Below are positions 11,206 to 22,938 of a DNA stretch of 64,000 nucleotides, piece by piece; the first letter of the stretch is position 1, and every line of letters begins with the position of its first letter. Source of the stretch: Strigamia acuminata. Taxonomy: Eukaryota > Arthropoda > Chilopoda > Geophilomorpha > Linotaeniidae. The notes beneath the pieces are model-generated. The model did no database searches. It was not told the DNA's origin and saw nothing but the letters and a program-made list of their open reading frames with translations. Location: the NCBI GenBank assembly GCA_949358305.1, contig OX442317.1, forward strand, positions 3,600,186 through 3,664,185, read 5' to 3'. A program made the position numbers and the translations under genes.

Positions 11206-12097
11206 TTGTTGGTTAAACAACCACTCCATTCGCCTAATTTATCGACGTTTTTTCGCGAAATTCGCGAATTTGCGCCGATATTTTTATTTTCAGATTTTCG
11301 GCGGCCATTTTGTCTCGATTTTCGTCTCGCCTGCGACGCCGACGTTTTATCGACGTTCACAGACGACCAGGGTCGTCAATCACACCATTATTTGTCTAAT
11401 TTTCTCCGAAATTCCGCGGGATTCGCGAATTTCGAGAGAAATTCTTTCTTTTTGCAGATTTCACGTCGATTTTCGCTTCGCCAACGTCGAAGCGACGTTT
11501 TTCAACGAGAAACGGATCGAATTCCGCTGTGTATACCCCGGCGTATGCACAGTATCGTCGATCTATTATTTTCCGGACGAAGAGCCTCGATTTATCGAGA
11601 AGAAATTCGGATTTTTCAATCCGAATTTGCGCTTTTTCCAGTTTTTCGAGAAAACTGCGCCGTGCCTTCATTTGCACGAGGATCGCAACCGCGATCGATT
11701 CACCTATTTCTCCTTCTGTCGAAATACTATTGTTAATTTTAAGATATTATTAAGGCTTTTGGGGGTTCCTTTAGAATCGTGTTTGCCCTTGGATCGAGTC
11801 CGGTCAAGCTTACACGTATTCTCCGGTTGTGCTTGTCGTGGTACAAGTGAGGTTTCCCGCGGCTCCAGGAAGCCGATCGGACCCTCTCAGACTGGCAACC
11901 GGAGGTTATTTGATTCCTTCAGAAGGAATTGCCCAATTTGTGGTTTTTCGCCTCGAACACCGAGGGAACCGTGCAGTGAAGTGCTCCGAATTGTGAAAAT
12001 TGTGAAAAGTGCTCCAATCTTGTGCGACATTTCAGCGCCTCTCTCTGAGTCAGTGTGATTTTCGCGTTGTGTTACGCTCTTCGCGAATCGATCTACG
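11206..12097 (+). other. Copia leader (untranslated)
   Basis: About 890 bp separate the primer site from the gag-pol start. A frame of 313 codons runs 11117-12058 from inside the LTR, but the protein is low-complexity in character (rich in F, R, S) with no domain I know. I treat the region as leader with upstream frames. Confidence 0.6.
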
Positions 12098-15000
12098 ATG
12101 CAGAAAGCGGCCAACTCGAACAGTTTAATTCCGGTTCTCGGTGTCGACAATTATGAACAATGGCGATTGTCGATGCAGTTTCTCTTAAAATCGGAAGGGC
12201 TTTGGCGTCACGTAACGGAGGATAAGGAGGCAGAGCACATTGCCACCCTGACGCCAAAAGAACTTGATCGCTTTATGGTGAAGAAGGACAAGGCCCTAGG
12301 CCACATATACATCCATGTGAGCCCCGCCAAGCGTACAGTTTTGGAAACCTGTAACACGCCAAAGGAGGCGTGGGACAAGTTGGCGAAAACCTACGCACCC
12401 AGCTCTAGAGCCCGTCAAGCGGCGATGCGCTGGGAGTTTCTCAGCCTCCAACTCCAACCTGGCGAAGATATGCCGGACTTCATTGCCCGCGTCGACAATT
12501 ACGTGCGGCAACTAAGCGATGTCAACGAGATTATTAGCCCGGTTCACCACGCATACCAGTATTTGAAGTGTCTGCCGCCTGAATATGCTCAGGCAACATT
12601 TGCCATATACCACTGGCCGGATCCCCAATTCACGCCGAAGGATGTCGCCGAGCAGCTGATTTCCGAGCACATGCGGCTCAAATCCATCGGGTTGCTCGGA
12701 ACGAGCCAATCATCAGCTCACACGTCTATGAAGGGACAATTCCGACCCCGAAATAAATCCGGACCTCGTAATATCTCGACAGTGAAGTGTTTTAATTGCG
12801 ACCAGCTCGGACATTACGCGAACCGATGTCCACGTCCACCCCGTCAACAACAGGGACAACCTACGGTTTCACTCCAACGTAATTCTCGGAGCAAGAGTCG
12901 CCGGCGCAACAAGAACGCTGCTGCGAAGGCCAACAACGCGCGTCCCCGAGAAAGCTCGCATCCACACCGAGAGGGGACATATTTTGTCAATGCGCCGCAG
13001 GTTATCCAACGTCCAGTCGCTCATTTTATGCAATCCAATGAGTGGATTCTGGATTGCGGCGCTACAGATCACGTATCTCACGTGCGTGCCGGTTTCACCG
13101 AGTTCACCGATGTCATTCCATTCGACATCGAGTTGGGACAGGGAAAGTCCCAAGTGACGGGAAAAGGAACGGTTCGTTTGCTAATGGCGATCGATAAGAC
13201 CCGGTGCACCGTGAATTTAACAAACGTCCTTTACGCGCCGAATTTCGAGGCAAACTTGATTTCGGTTTCGAAGATAGACAAGGCGCGACATCATATCCAC
13301 ATTTTCAATAGTGAGATACATGTTTACGAATCGGACATTCGCAGCCCTCTTATTCGTGCAAAGGAGAGAGGAGGTCTTTATTATGTGGACGGTTTGTGTA
13401 CAAATCCGACATTTGCGACAACGGTTTCTCCCACTGTACAACCGACTCCAACGCTACCGCCGCAAATGTACGTGACTACGGAAGAGGATTTCATTAAAAT
13501 TCCCAAACCGAAAAAGGGAAAAGGACAGCAACGAGAAATTACGGATTTTCGGATTGAAATGCCGCTAGTTGAACCCGTGAAGCAAATTCCCGTCCAACAA
13601 GCTCCCATTCCAACCAATCCGATTCCTCCTCCTATCCCTACTCAAATCCACAACGATTTGACCACCCTTCCTTCCTATGCGAATGCCCTACAGTCAATCC
13701 CAACGGCAACTCCTATTGCAATTCCAAATGCAAATTCCTTTCCTCCCCTTGGCAACCCGTCTCAACCTAAAAAGAAGGTCATCGCCAATCCAGCCTCCGT
13801 CAAGGACGCCACCGGCTTATGGCATAGCCGTCTTGGCCACCTTCATACGAATGGAATGAAGCTATTGGCCGCAAACGACCAAGTTTACGGAATGTCACCA
13901 GGGGAAGTGAGCAGGGAATTGGCCTGCAACGACTGCAGAATAGCCAAATCGACAAAAGCTTCTCATAAGCCTGATCCTAATCCCTCGACTACGAAGCCTT
14001 TGGACCTTCTCCACATGGATATTTGGGGGCCAGCCCCAGTTCCATCGTTTGGAGGAGCACGTTTTGTCCTTACCGTCATCGACGACGCAACACGCTATTG
14101 CTGGATTATACCGCTAGCCCAGAAATCGCAGGTTTTCGCAACCTTTAAGGACTTCGTTGCTCGAGTTGAGAGAATCCAGGACACGCAAATAAAAGCGATT
14201 CGGACTGATCGAGGCGGAGAGTTTATGTCAAACGAGTTTCTCCGATATCTACAAGCCAAGGGCATCCAAGGTCAACGGACAAATCCGTCGTCACCACAGA
14301 TGAACGGCACGGCCGAGCGCATAAACCGGACAATGGCCGACAACTTTCGTGCAGTCTTATCCGAGACTAAGTTGCCGGAGGCGCTCTGGGCCGAGCTAGC
14401 GGTCACGTTTGCCTACATCAAGAATCGGAGCCCTCATTCTCGACTTAACAATCAAGTTCCGTATATCCTTTGGCGACAGAGAGCCCTTTCGTTACGACAT
14501 CTACGAAAAGTCGGTTCCAAGTGCTGGGTGCACTACACCGCACCAGGACGCAAGAAGCTGGATCCGCGGGCCTGGGAGGGATATTTAGTCGGCTACGCTT
14601 CAGGGACCCGTGGATACAGAATTTGGAACCCAACTGACAACCAAGTCTACGAATCTATTCACGTTAAGATCGATGAGCGGCAGTCGTATCGGAAATCCAT
14701 CAAAATTTCGACGCAGCAGCCGCAACAATCGTTTACTGGTCCCGGACAGCAAACCGTTACATTTGATGATAACCTACATTACCATCAGTGGCCGAAAGGA
14801 TCTGATTCCGAGGCGTCAGAACATTCTGCGAACGATTCCGAACGTGTGTCGACGGCATCCGCTTCGATGCACACGCCTCTGGCTTTTCCGCACATCCACA
14901 TACCACCACCGACAACTCCGGAACGGGCATTGCTGGATTTATGTGCGACCTTACCTCCGGGTTCTGCGTCTCTTCGACAATCCCATCATATTTCATATGA

Positions 15001-17101
15001 AGAGGAACGTGATACGGACCACGACATCCGAGAGATGGACGAATTGTCAATTTATCCGGAAACATCCGAACACGTTGATGCGTCAGCGGAACAATCGGCA
15101 CGACCATCGCCTCCGACAACTCCTCGTACATCCGCTCCGCCATCACCTCAGCGATCGGCAGCGCCTTCTCTTCCCCGTGAAACACCGGTACCGACGCCGA
15201 GATTTATTACGACGCGTCGTCAGCAACGTGTTGATGATCAGGCTGCGCAAGGGTTGCAAATTTTCGACCCCGATCCCAATTCACCAGCGACTGCGCGCCA
15301 CACTACTCATAAGTGGCGATTCGTCGGTGGAGATGGCGAGTGCCGTGAATGGGTACGCGAGGAACACCTGAGAAAGGATCAAAAACCCGGGAAGATCTTA
15401 ATTGATGTCTATTATTTTCCAACTCCGAAGATCCGTCTAAGATCTTATCACGACATCGAGGAGTATTGTATGTTGAACAATATTGATTACGACCCCGGAC
15501 TGTTTTTCTTCGGTAATCTCGAACACAAATTGCCAACTCTTCCGGGCGTTCGTCATGCGGCTCATCTGTGCCGAACCGAGCCGGCTTCATTCGCCGAAAT
15601 TCCCAAGTTCAACGACGCTCCGAAATGGCGTGAAGCAATCGGAGAGGAACTCGATATGTTCAAAGAGCGAGAAATCTATAAAGAAGTTCCCCGACCACCC
15701 GACACCACTATTCTTGGCTGCAAGTGGATTTTTAAACTCAAAACCGATGCAGCCGGAACCGTCACCCGATACCGAGCACGCTTAGTAGCACAAGGTTTTT
15801 ATCAAACCCTCGGAGTCGATTTTGATGAGGTGTTTAGCCCAGTCGTGAACTTCATATTGATCCGTCTGTTTTTCTGTCTTCTCGTCGTATTGCGTGGTTG
15901 GCAGGACGCCCACCTCGACGTGAAAGGTGCGTACCTGTACGGGGAGTTAAAGCATAAAGTATATATGAGAATCCCTGCAGGTGCCACATGCACCGATCCA
16001 AACAACGTGTGGCTTCTTCTCAAATCGCTTTACGGCCTCCACCAATCCGGGAGACAATGGTTCGAGAAACTCGACGAGACACTTCGGGCCCTCGGATTTC
16101 GAAGACTGCCAGCATGTAATTGTGTTTACGTGTTTGGGAATACAGCTGTTATGCTGGTCTACGTGGACGACATCGTCGTGTTCTACGCGTCCGACAGCGT
16201 TTTCAAGCAACTCATCCGTCTCATCTCTTCGAAATTCGACATAGTCAACCTTGGTCCGATCACAAAGTTATTAGGCGTCGAATTTATCCGCGACGCCGGA
16301 CGCACGTTCATAACGCAACGTGCTTATATCGCCAAACTGGTTAAGAAATTCGGGGCGTCGACCAACAACCTCGTCAAGACACCAGTGACCCCGGGAACGA
16401 CACTCGTTAGAGGATCGACCGAAAACTTGGAAAATTTTCCATACCGATCTCTAATCGGTTCACTTCTGTTTTTGGCATCGAGAACTCGTCCCGACATACT
16501 CTATTCCGTCATCGCTTTGGCACAGTACAACACGTGCTATAATCGAACCCACATCCGCGCCCTGTTACAGGTTCTGCAGTACGTGGCAAACACTGCGGAG
16601 CTTTGCATCGAGTTATCCGGTTGCTCTTCTAGTCAACTATCTGCATTTACCGACGCGTCGTGGGCAAGCGATCCGGAGACATCATTGAGCTTCGGAGGAT
16701 ACATCGTATACGTTGGAAATGTCCCTATTGGCTGGTCCTGTCGCAAACAGTCGACCGTAGCGTGCTCAACCATGGAAGCTGAATTTATCGCCCTGGTTGA
16801 GTGCGTGAAGGAGATTTTCTGGCTCGACAGCGTGTACACCGAATTCCCGATTCTCAATCGTCTATCCCGACCTATCGTGTATTCGGACGCCCTGGCCTCG
16901 ATTCAATTCACATCTAATGATATCGAGAACGCGAAGACGAAGCATATTCGCGTGAAGTTTCACTGGCTCAGGGAGTGGTTTACTGCGGGAGTCTTCGATC
17001 TTCGAAAGGTAGCCGGCGAAGCTAATACCGCCGACATATTCACAAAGTGGCTATCTTCGGAACGTTTACGATCATTGATTTCGAAGATCTTCCGAGCATA
17101 A
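12098..17101 (+). CDS. Copia gag-pol polyprotein
   Basis: A single frame of 1667 codons makes the structural and replication proteins of the Copia element as one polyprotein. In order: a Gag N-terminus of the UBN2/DUF4219 type (NYEQWRLSMQFLL, residues 18-30); a CCHC zinc knuckle, CFNCDQLGHYANRC (about 230); aspartic protease WILDCGATDH (about 315); pre-integrase WHSRLGHLH (573) and integrase with DIWG (640), DDATRY (661), TDRGGEF (702) and ERINR (740); a long acidic/proline linker (about 850-1080); reverse transcriptase with KWIFKLK (1208) and YVDDIVVF (1354); RNase H with TDASWASD (1517) and MEAEF (1565). The catalytic residues I can identify are present. The ATG at 12098 precedes the Gag domain directly. 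No stop or frameshift is seen, consistent with a young copy. Confidence 0.96.
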   Translation: MQKAANSNSLIPVLGVDNYEQWRLSMQFLLKSEGLWRHVTEDKEAEHIATLTPKELDRFMVKKDKALGHIYIHVSPAKRTVLETCNTPKEAWDKLAKTYAPSSRARQAAMRWEFLSLQLQPGEDMPDFIARVDNYVRQLSDVNEIISPVHHAYQYLKCLPPEYAQATFAIYHWPDPQFTPKDVAEQLISEHMRLKSIGLLGTSQSSAHTSMKGQFRPRNKSGPRNISTVKCFNCDQLGHYANRCPRPPRQQQGQPTVSLQRNSRSKSRRRNKNAAAKANNARPRESSHPHREGTYFVNAPQVIQRPVAHFMQSNEWILDCGATDHVSHVRAGFTEFTDVIPFDIELGQGKSQVTGKGTVRLLMAIDKTRCTVNLTNVLYAPNFEANLISVSKIDKARHHIHIFNSEIHVYESDIRSPLIRAKERGGLYYVDGLCTNPTFATTVSPTVQPTPTLPPQMYVTTEEDFIKIPKPKKGKGQQREITDFRIEMPLVEPVKQIPVQQAPIPTNPIPPPIPTQIHNDLTTLPSYANALQSIPTATPIAIPNANSFPPLGNPSQPKKKVIANPASVKDATGLWHSRLGHLHTNGMKLLAANDQVYGMSPGEVSRELACNDCRIAKSTKASHKPDPNPSTTKPLDLLHMDIWGPAPVPSFGGARFVLTVIDDATRYCWIIPLAQKSQVFATFKDFVARVERIQDTQIKAIRTDRGGEFMSNEFLRYLQAKGIQGQRTNPSSPQMNGTAERINRTMADNFRAVLSETKLPEALWAELAVTFAYIKNRSPHSRLNNQVPYILWRQRALSLRHLRKVGSKCWVHYTAPGRKKLDPRAWEGYLVGYASGTRGYRIWNPTDNQVYESIHVKIDERQSYRKSIKISTQQPQQSFTGPGQQTVTFDDNLHYHQWPKGSDSEASEHSANDSERVSTASASMHTPLAFPHIHIPPPTTPERALLDLCATLPPGSASLRQSHHISYEEERDTDHDIREMDELSIYPETSEHVDASAEQSARPSPPTTPRTSAPPSPQRSAAPSLPRETPVPTPRFITTRRQQRVDDQAAQGLQIFDPDPNSPATARHTTHKWRFVGGDGECREWVREEHLRKDQKPGKILIDVYYFPTPKIRLRSYHDIEEYCMLNNIDYDPGLFFFGNLEHKLPTLPGVRHAAHLCRTEPASFAEIPKFNDAPKWREAIGEELDMFKEREIYKEVPRPPDTTILGCKWIFKLKTDAAGTVTRYRARLVAQGFYQTLGVDFDEVFSPVVNFILIRLFFCLLVVLRGWQDAHLDVKGAYLYGELKHKVYMRIPAGATCTDPNNVWLLLKSLYGLHQSGRQWFEKLDETLRALGFRRLPACNCVYVFGNTAVMLVYVDDIVVFYASDSVFKQLIRLISSKFDIVNLGPITKLLGVEFIRDAGRTFITQRAYIAKLVKKFGASTNNLVKTPVTPGTTLVRGSTENLENFPYRSLIGSLLFLASRTRPDILYSVIALAQYNTCYNRTHIRALLQVLQYVANTAELCIELSGCSSSQLSAFTDASWASDPETSLSFGGYIVYVGNVPIGWSCRKQSTVACSTMEAEFIALVECVKEIFWLDSVYTEFPILNRLSRPIVYSDALASIQFTSNDIENAKTKHIRVKFHWLREWFTAGVFDLRKVAGEANTADIFTKWLSSERLRSLISKIFRA

Positions 17102-17300
17102 ACTTATCGTGACATTCCTAGTTTCTTTTCACCCGACTTCGAGGATCATCGGGTTTCTGTGGGAATACCGAGCTTAGTTAAGTGATAACCACGACAGTAC
17201 CCGGCCCGATGGTTCGACTTTATCATCTTTTTTTTTCTCAACGATTATCAACTGTAATTCCAGTTTACGTTCATCTTGTCCCCTGATAAATATTTCCATC

Positions 17301-17312
17301 GAAGAGGGGATT
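17301..17312 (+). promoter_or_regulatory. Copia polypurine tract
   Basis: GAAGAGGGGA followed by TT stands directly before the 3' LTR, the expected position and composition of the plus-strand primer. Confidence 0.85.
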
Positions 17313-17848
17313 TGTTGGTCAAAAGACCATTTTGTATCGATGAATACATTTGTTATTTCCTAGTTTTCCCTTTGTGTTTAGGTATACAGCGCATCTTTGT
17401 TATTATTTAATTGATTTCGATGTTACCATTCGTTTTGCGCTGTCCCGTATGTAATTCCATACTTTTATCACTTTATGCTAGGATTTGTCCTATTATCAAA
17501 TGATTTGTTCAAACTTAATGTAAATTCCCGGCACTAGGTGCCACTACCCATTGCTTTTTCATCCAAGATGGCGTCATACACAGCCGTGTATGACTTAGCT
17601 GCTTTCCCACCTGTTTGGATACCTATTTGTAATGTATTACTATTTAATTAAACCGTTTTTATTGTTTTACTCATTGTGTTTGATTTAAAGCACCTTTAGT
17701 GCTTCTTGCTAGCGCATATAAGCGGCATTAGGCCGCGCGCATTTCCGAAACGATACGCGTCGTATCGTTAACGTCTGTGCGGGTCGCACAGCGCCAATTC
17801 ACGCTTTCAATCGGTTTACACCGATATTTTGCGCATTCTCTGCCTACA
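17313..17848 (+). repeat. Copia 3' LTR
   Basis: 536 bp, the same length and ends as the 5' LTR. Followed by CGGGC, the target duplication, and the resumed 12-bp repeat. Confidence 0.97.
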
Positions 17849-18091
17849 CGGGCTCCCCAGCGGGCTCCCCAGCGGGCTCCCCAGCGGGCTCCCCAGCGGG
17901 CTCCCCAGCGGGCTCCCCAGCGGGCTCCCCAGCGGGCTCCCCAGCGGGCTCCCCAGCGGGCTCCCCAGCGGGCTCCCCAGCGGGCTCCCCAGCGGGCTCC
18001 CCAGCGGGCTCCCCAGCGGGCTCCCCAGCGGGCTCCCCAGCGGGCTCCCCAGCGGGCTCCCCAGCGGGCTCCCCAGCGGGCTCCCCAGCGG
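17849..18091. repeat. 12-bp GGGCTCCCCAGC repeat, tract 1 (right part)
   Basis: About 20 perfect units continue the tract interrupted by the Copia element and end at CAGCG joined to GAGATATCTG of the satellite. The same joint recurs at 22938. Confidence 0.98.
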
Positions 18092-19775
18092 AGATATCTG
18101 TGAAAAATCAAGTTTTCCGACATCTTTTTCTCTTGAAAAATTCCGTTTTTTTACCACAACTCTGCAACCGTAACAGATAGGCATATGCATGTGATATTTA
18201 ATCGCTTTTCTAGCTCATTTCCGATTGATTTAGCTTATTTCTGGCACTTCTTCAATTTTGGACCGATTTGGCCATTTCTCCATAGGTTAGCCTTTGGGTT
18301 TTTGACAAAATTGGCAAAAATTGAAAAAGTCCCTGAAATGAGCTCAATCGATCGGAAATGAGCTAGAAAAGCGATTAAACGTCACATGCATATGCCTAAC
18401 TCCTACAGTTGTTGAGATATCTGTGAAAAATCAAGTTTTCCGACATCTTTTTCTCTTGAAAAATTCCGTTTTTTTACCACAACTCTGCAACCGTAACAGA
18501 TAGGCATATGCATGTGATGTTTAATCGCTTTTCTAGCTCATTTCCGATTGATTTAGCTTATTTCTGGCACTTCTTCAATTTTGGACCGATTTGGATTGAC
18601 AAAATTGGCAAAAATTGAAAAAGTCCCTGAAATGAGCTCAATCGATCGGAAATGAGCTAGAAAAGCGATTAAACGTCACATGCATATGCCTAACTCCTAC
18701 AGTTGTTGAGATATCTGTGAAAAATCAAGTTTTCCGACATCTTTTTCTCTTGAAAAATTCCGTTTTTTTACCACAACTCTGCAACCGTAACAGATAGGCA
18801 TATGCATGTGATGTTTAATCGCTTTTCTAGCTCATTTCCGATTGATTTAGCTTATTTCTGGCACTTCTTAAATTTTGGACCGATTTGGCCATTTCTCCAT
18901 AGGTTACCCTTTGGGTTTTTGACAAAATTGGCAAAAATTGAAAAAGTCCCTGAAATGAGCTCAATCGATCGGAAATGAGCTAGAAAAGCGATTAAACATC
19001 ACATGCATATGCCTAACTCCTACAGTTGTTGAGATATCTGTGAAAAATCAAGTTTTCCGACATCTTTTTCTCTTGAAAAATTCTGTTTTTTTACCACAAC
19101 TCTGCAACCGTAACAGATAGGCATATGCATGTGATGTTTAATCGCTTTTCTAGCTCATTTCCGATTGATTTAGCTTATTTCTGGCACTTCTTCAATTTTG
19201 GACCGATTTGGCCATTTCTCCATAGGTTAGCCTTTGGGTTTTTGACAAAATTGGCAAAAATTGAAAAAGTCCCTGAAATGAGCTCAATCGATCGGAAATG
19301 AGCTAGAAAAGCGATTAAACATCACATGCATATGCCTAACTCCTACAGTTGTTGAGATATCTGTGAAAAATCAAGTTTTCCGACATCTTTTTCTCTTGAA
19401 AAATTCCGTTTTTTTACCACAACTCTGCAACCGTAACAGATAGGCATATGCATGTGATGTTTAATCGCTTTTCTAGCTCATTTCCGATTGATTTAGCTTA
19501 TTTCTGGCACTTCTTCAATTTTGGATCGATTTGGCCATTTCTCCATAGGTTAGCCTTTGGGTTTTTGACAAAATTGGCAAAAATTGAAAAAGTCCCTGAA
19601 ATGAGCTCAATCGATCGGAAATGAGCTAGAAAAGCGATTAAACATCACATGCATATGCCTAACTCCTACAGTTGTTGAGATATCTGTGAAAAATCAAGTT
19701 TTCCGACATCTTTTTCTCTTGAAAAATTCCGTTTTTTTACCACAACTCTGCAACCGTAACAGATAAGCATATGCA
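18092..19775. repeat. 323-bp satellite array 2
   Basis: About five monomers, including one with an internal deletion (TTTGGATTGAC near 18591) and one with the GGTTACCC variant near 18903. Both variants recur in array 3 and the second also in array 1, showing that the arrays are copies of one another. Confidence 0.97.
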
Positions 19776-20118
19776 TTGCATTTTTGAGGTGAGGTGAGGT
19801 TTTCAGTATTTTTGTAGTGAGGTGAGGTTTTCAGTATTTTTGAGGTGAGGTGAGGTTTTCAGTATTTTTGAGGTGAGGTGAGGTTTTCAGTATTTTTGAG
19901 GTGAGGTAAGGTGAGGTGAGTTTAGGTAAGGTTAGGTTAGGTTAGGTTTTTCTAGTCTCTTAGTATTTTTGAGGTGTGGTGAGGTGAGGTGAGGTTAGGT
20001 AAGGTTAGGTTAGGTTAGGTTTTTCTAGTCTTTTAGTATTTTTGAGGTGAGGTGAGGTGAGGTGAGGTTAGGTTAGGTTTGGTTAGGTTAGGTTAAATTT
20101 TTCTAGTCTTTTAGTATT
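19776..20118. repeat. GGTGA/GGTTA tract, copy 2
   Basis: Nearly identical to 8894-9236, with the same spacers in the same order. Confidence 0.9.
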
Positions 20119-20191
20119 TTTTAAATTTAGTTTTCTTTTAGATGTTTATTCAAATAAGTATAAGTTTTAAGATAATTATAGCATAACAGCT

Positions 20192-20264
20192 ATTGTAGCT
20201 GTGTGGTATCTTCTTCACGTGTTTGGTGGCTTTGGACTCTGGGCTAGTGGGTTCGAATCCCTGA
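20192..20264 (+). repeat. tRNA-like segment, copy 2
   Basis: An A-box-like TAGCTGTGTGG at 20196-20206 and a perfect B-box consensus GGTTCGAATCC at 20250-20260. A second GGTTCGAATCC is on the minus strand near 20330-20345. Stems pair poorly, so I see a SINE-like or pseudo-tRNA unit. Confidence 0.45.
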
Positions 20265-20390
20265 TGAAATTTAATTTTAATTTTTAACTTTTAACTTTTA
20301 AATTTTTATTTTAAATCTCCTAGATTGGTCCGGATTCGAACCCGACTATATCTCTGCAACCGAAACAGATGCTGTATGATAAAAAAACGT

Positions 20391-20836
20391 GTGCCAAAAC
20401 GTGGTAAAATGTCTGCAAAAGCATGGTAAAATGTGTGCAAAAACGTGGTAAAATGTGTGCAAAAACGTGGTAAAATATGTGCCAAAACTTGGCAAAATGT
20501 GTGATTAAAACGTGGTAAAATGTGTGCCAAAACGTGGCAAAGTGTGTGCAAAAACGTGGTATAATGGGTGCAAAAACTTGGCAAAATGTGTGTTAAAGCG
20601 TGGTAAAATGTGTGCAAAAACGTGGTAAAATGTGTGCAAAAACGTGGTAAAATGTGTGCAAAAACGTGGTAAAATGTGAGCCAAAACGTGGCAAAATGTG
20701 TGTTAAAACATGGTAAAATGTCTGCAAAAACTTGGCAAAATGTCTGTTAAAACCTGGTAACATGTGTGCAAAAACGTGGTAAAATGTGTGCAAAACCGTG
20801 GTATAATGTGTGCAAAAACTTGGCAAAAACTTGGCT
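20391..20836. repeat. 21-bp GTGGTAAAATGTGTGC repeat, copy 2
   Basis: Virtually identical to 9511-9954, unit for unit. One visible change is CGTGG for CATGG near 20443. Confidence 0.95.
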
Positions 20837-22938
20837 GGGGAGCCCAGCGGGCTCCCCAGCGGGCTCCCCAGCGGGCTCCCCAGCGGGCTCCCCAGCGGGC
20901 TCCCCAGCGGGCTCCCCAGCGGGCTCCCCAGCGGGCTCCCCAGCGGGCTCCCCAGCGGGCTCCCCAGCGGGCTCCCCAGCGGGCTCCCCAGCGGGCTCCC
21001 CAGCGGGCTCCCCAGCGGGCTCCCCAGCGGGCTCCCCAGCGGGCTCCCCAGCGGGCTCCCCAGCGGGCTCCCCAGCGGGCTCCCCAGCGGGCTCCCCAGC
21101 GGGCTCCCCAGCGGGCTCCCCAGCGGGCTCCCCAGCGGGCTCCCCAGCGGGCTCCCCAGCGGGCTCCCCAGCGGGCTCCCCAGCGGGCTCCCCAGCGGGC
21201 TCCCCAGCGGGCTCCCCAGCGGGCTCCCCAGCGGGCTCCCCAGCGGGCTCCCCAGCGGGCTCCCCAGCGGGCTCCCCAGCGGGCTCCCCAGCGGGCTCCC
21301 CAGCGGGCTCCCCAGCGGGCTCCCCAGCGGGCTCCCCAGCGGGCTCCCCAGCGGGCTCCCCAGCGGGCTCCCCAGCGGGCTCCCCAGCGGGCTCCCCAGC
21401 GGGCTCCCCAGCGGGCTCCCCAGCGGGCTCCCCAGCGGGCTCCCCAGCGGGCTCCCCAGCGGGCTCCCCAGCGGGCTCCCCAGCGGGCTCCCCAGCGGGC
21501 TCCCCAGCGGGCTCCCCAGCGGGCTCCCCAGCGGGCTCCCCAGCGGGCTCCCCAGCGGGCTCCCCAGCGGGCTCCCCAGCGGGCTCCCCAGCGGGCTCCC
21601 CAGCGGGCTCCCCAGCGGGCTCCCCAGCGGGCTCCCCAGCGGGCTCCCCAGCGGGCTCCCCAGCGGGCTCCCCAGCGGGCTCCCCAGCGGGCTCCCCAGC
21701 GGGCTCCCCAGCGGGCTCCCCAGCGGGCTCCCCAGCGGGCTCCCCAGCGGGCTCCCCAGCGGGCTCCCCAGCGGGCTCCCCAGCGGGCTCCCCAGCGGGC
21801 TCCCCAGCGGGCTCCCCAGCGGGCTCCCCAGCGGGCTCCCCAGCGGGCTCCCCAGCGGGCTCCCCAGCGGGCTCCCCAGCGGGCTCCCCAGCGGGCTCCC
21901 CAGCGGGCTCCCCAGCGGGCTCCCCAGCGGGCTCCCCAGCGGGCTCCCCAGCGGGCTCCCCAGCGGGCTCCCCAGCGGGCTCCCCAGCGGGCTCCCCAGC
22001 GGGCTCCCCAGCGGGCTCCCCAGCGGGCTCCCCAGCGGGCTCCCCAGCGGGCTCCCCAGCGGGCTCCCCAGCGGGCTCCCCAGCGGGCTCCCCAGCGGGC
22101 TCCCCAGCGGGCTCCCCAGCGGGCTCCCCAGCGGGCTCCCCAGCGGGCTCCCCAGCGGGCTCCCCAGCGGGCTCCCCAGCGGGCTCCCCAGCGGGCTCCC
22201 CAGCGGGCTCCCCAGCGGGCTCCCCAGCGGGCTCCCCAGCGGGCTCCCCAGCGGGCTCCCCAGCGGGCTCCCCAGCGGGCTCCCCAGCGGGCTCCCCAGC
22301 GGGCTCCCCAGCGGGCTCCCCAGCGGGCTCCCCAGCGGGCTCCCCAGCGGGCTCCCCAGCGGGCTCCCCAGCGGGCTCCCCAGCGGGCTCCCCAGCGGGC
22401 TCCCCAGCGGGCTCCCCAGCGGGCTCCCCAGCGGGCTCCCCAGCGGGCTCCCCAGCGGGCTCCCCAGCGGGCTCCCCAGCGGGCTCCCCAGCGGGCTCCC
22501 CAGCGGGCTCCCCAGCGGGCTCCCCAGCGGGCTCCCCAGCGGGCTCCCCAGCGGGCTCCCCAGCGGGCTCCCCAGCGGGCTCCCCAGCGGGCTCCCCAGC
22601 GGGCTCCCCAGCGGGCTCCCCAGCGGGCTCCCCAGCGGGCTCCCCAGCGGGCTCCCCAGCGGGCTCCCCAGCGGGCTCCCCAGCGGGCTCCCCAGCGGGC
22701 TCCCCAGCGGGCTCCCCAGCGGGCTCCCCAGCGGGCTCCCCAGCGGGCTCCCCAGCGGGCTCCCCAGCGGGCTCCCCAGCGGGCTCCCCAGCGGGCTCCC
22801 CAGCGGGCTCCCCAGCGGGCTCCCCAGCGGGCTCCCCAGCGGGCTCCCCAGCGGGCTCCCCAGCGGGCTCCCCAGCGGGCTCCCCAGCGGGCTCCCCAGC
22901 GGGCTCCCCAGCGGGCTCCCCAGCGGGCTCCCCAGCGG
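20837..22938. repeat. 12-bp GGGCTCCCCAGC repeat, tract 2
   Basis: About 175 copies of the 12-mer in a row without a visible variant over 2.1 kb. Open in all frames on both strands, giving repetitive frames of 728-814 codons that are not genes. Such uniformity suggests recent expansion or strong homogenisation; the true length in the genome is uncertain. Confidence 0.99.

Larger units (their letters stand above)
10653..17848 (+). mobile_element. Complete Ty1/Copia retrotransposon
   Basis: A full-length LTR retrotransposon of 7196 bp: 5' LTR, initiator-Met primer site, leader, one uninterrupted gag-pol frame, purine tract and 3' LTR. Both LTRs are 536 bp and read the same wherever I compared them. 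The 5 bases on each side are CGGGC, a target duplication inside the 12-bp repeat. All of this indicates recent insertion and a potentially mobile copy. Protease, integrase, reverse transcriptase and RNase H occur in the Copia order. Confidence 0.97.

Noticed and set aside
11117-12058. 313-codon frame from the Copia LTR into the leader
   Set aside because: Starts inside the LTR, has no recognisable domain and overlaps other frames of similar length; more likely leader sequence with chance openness.
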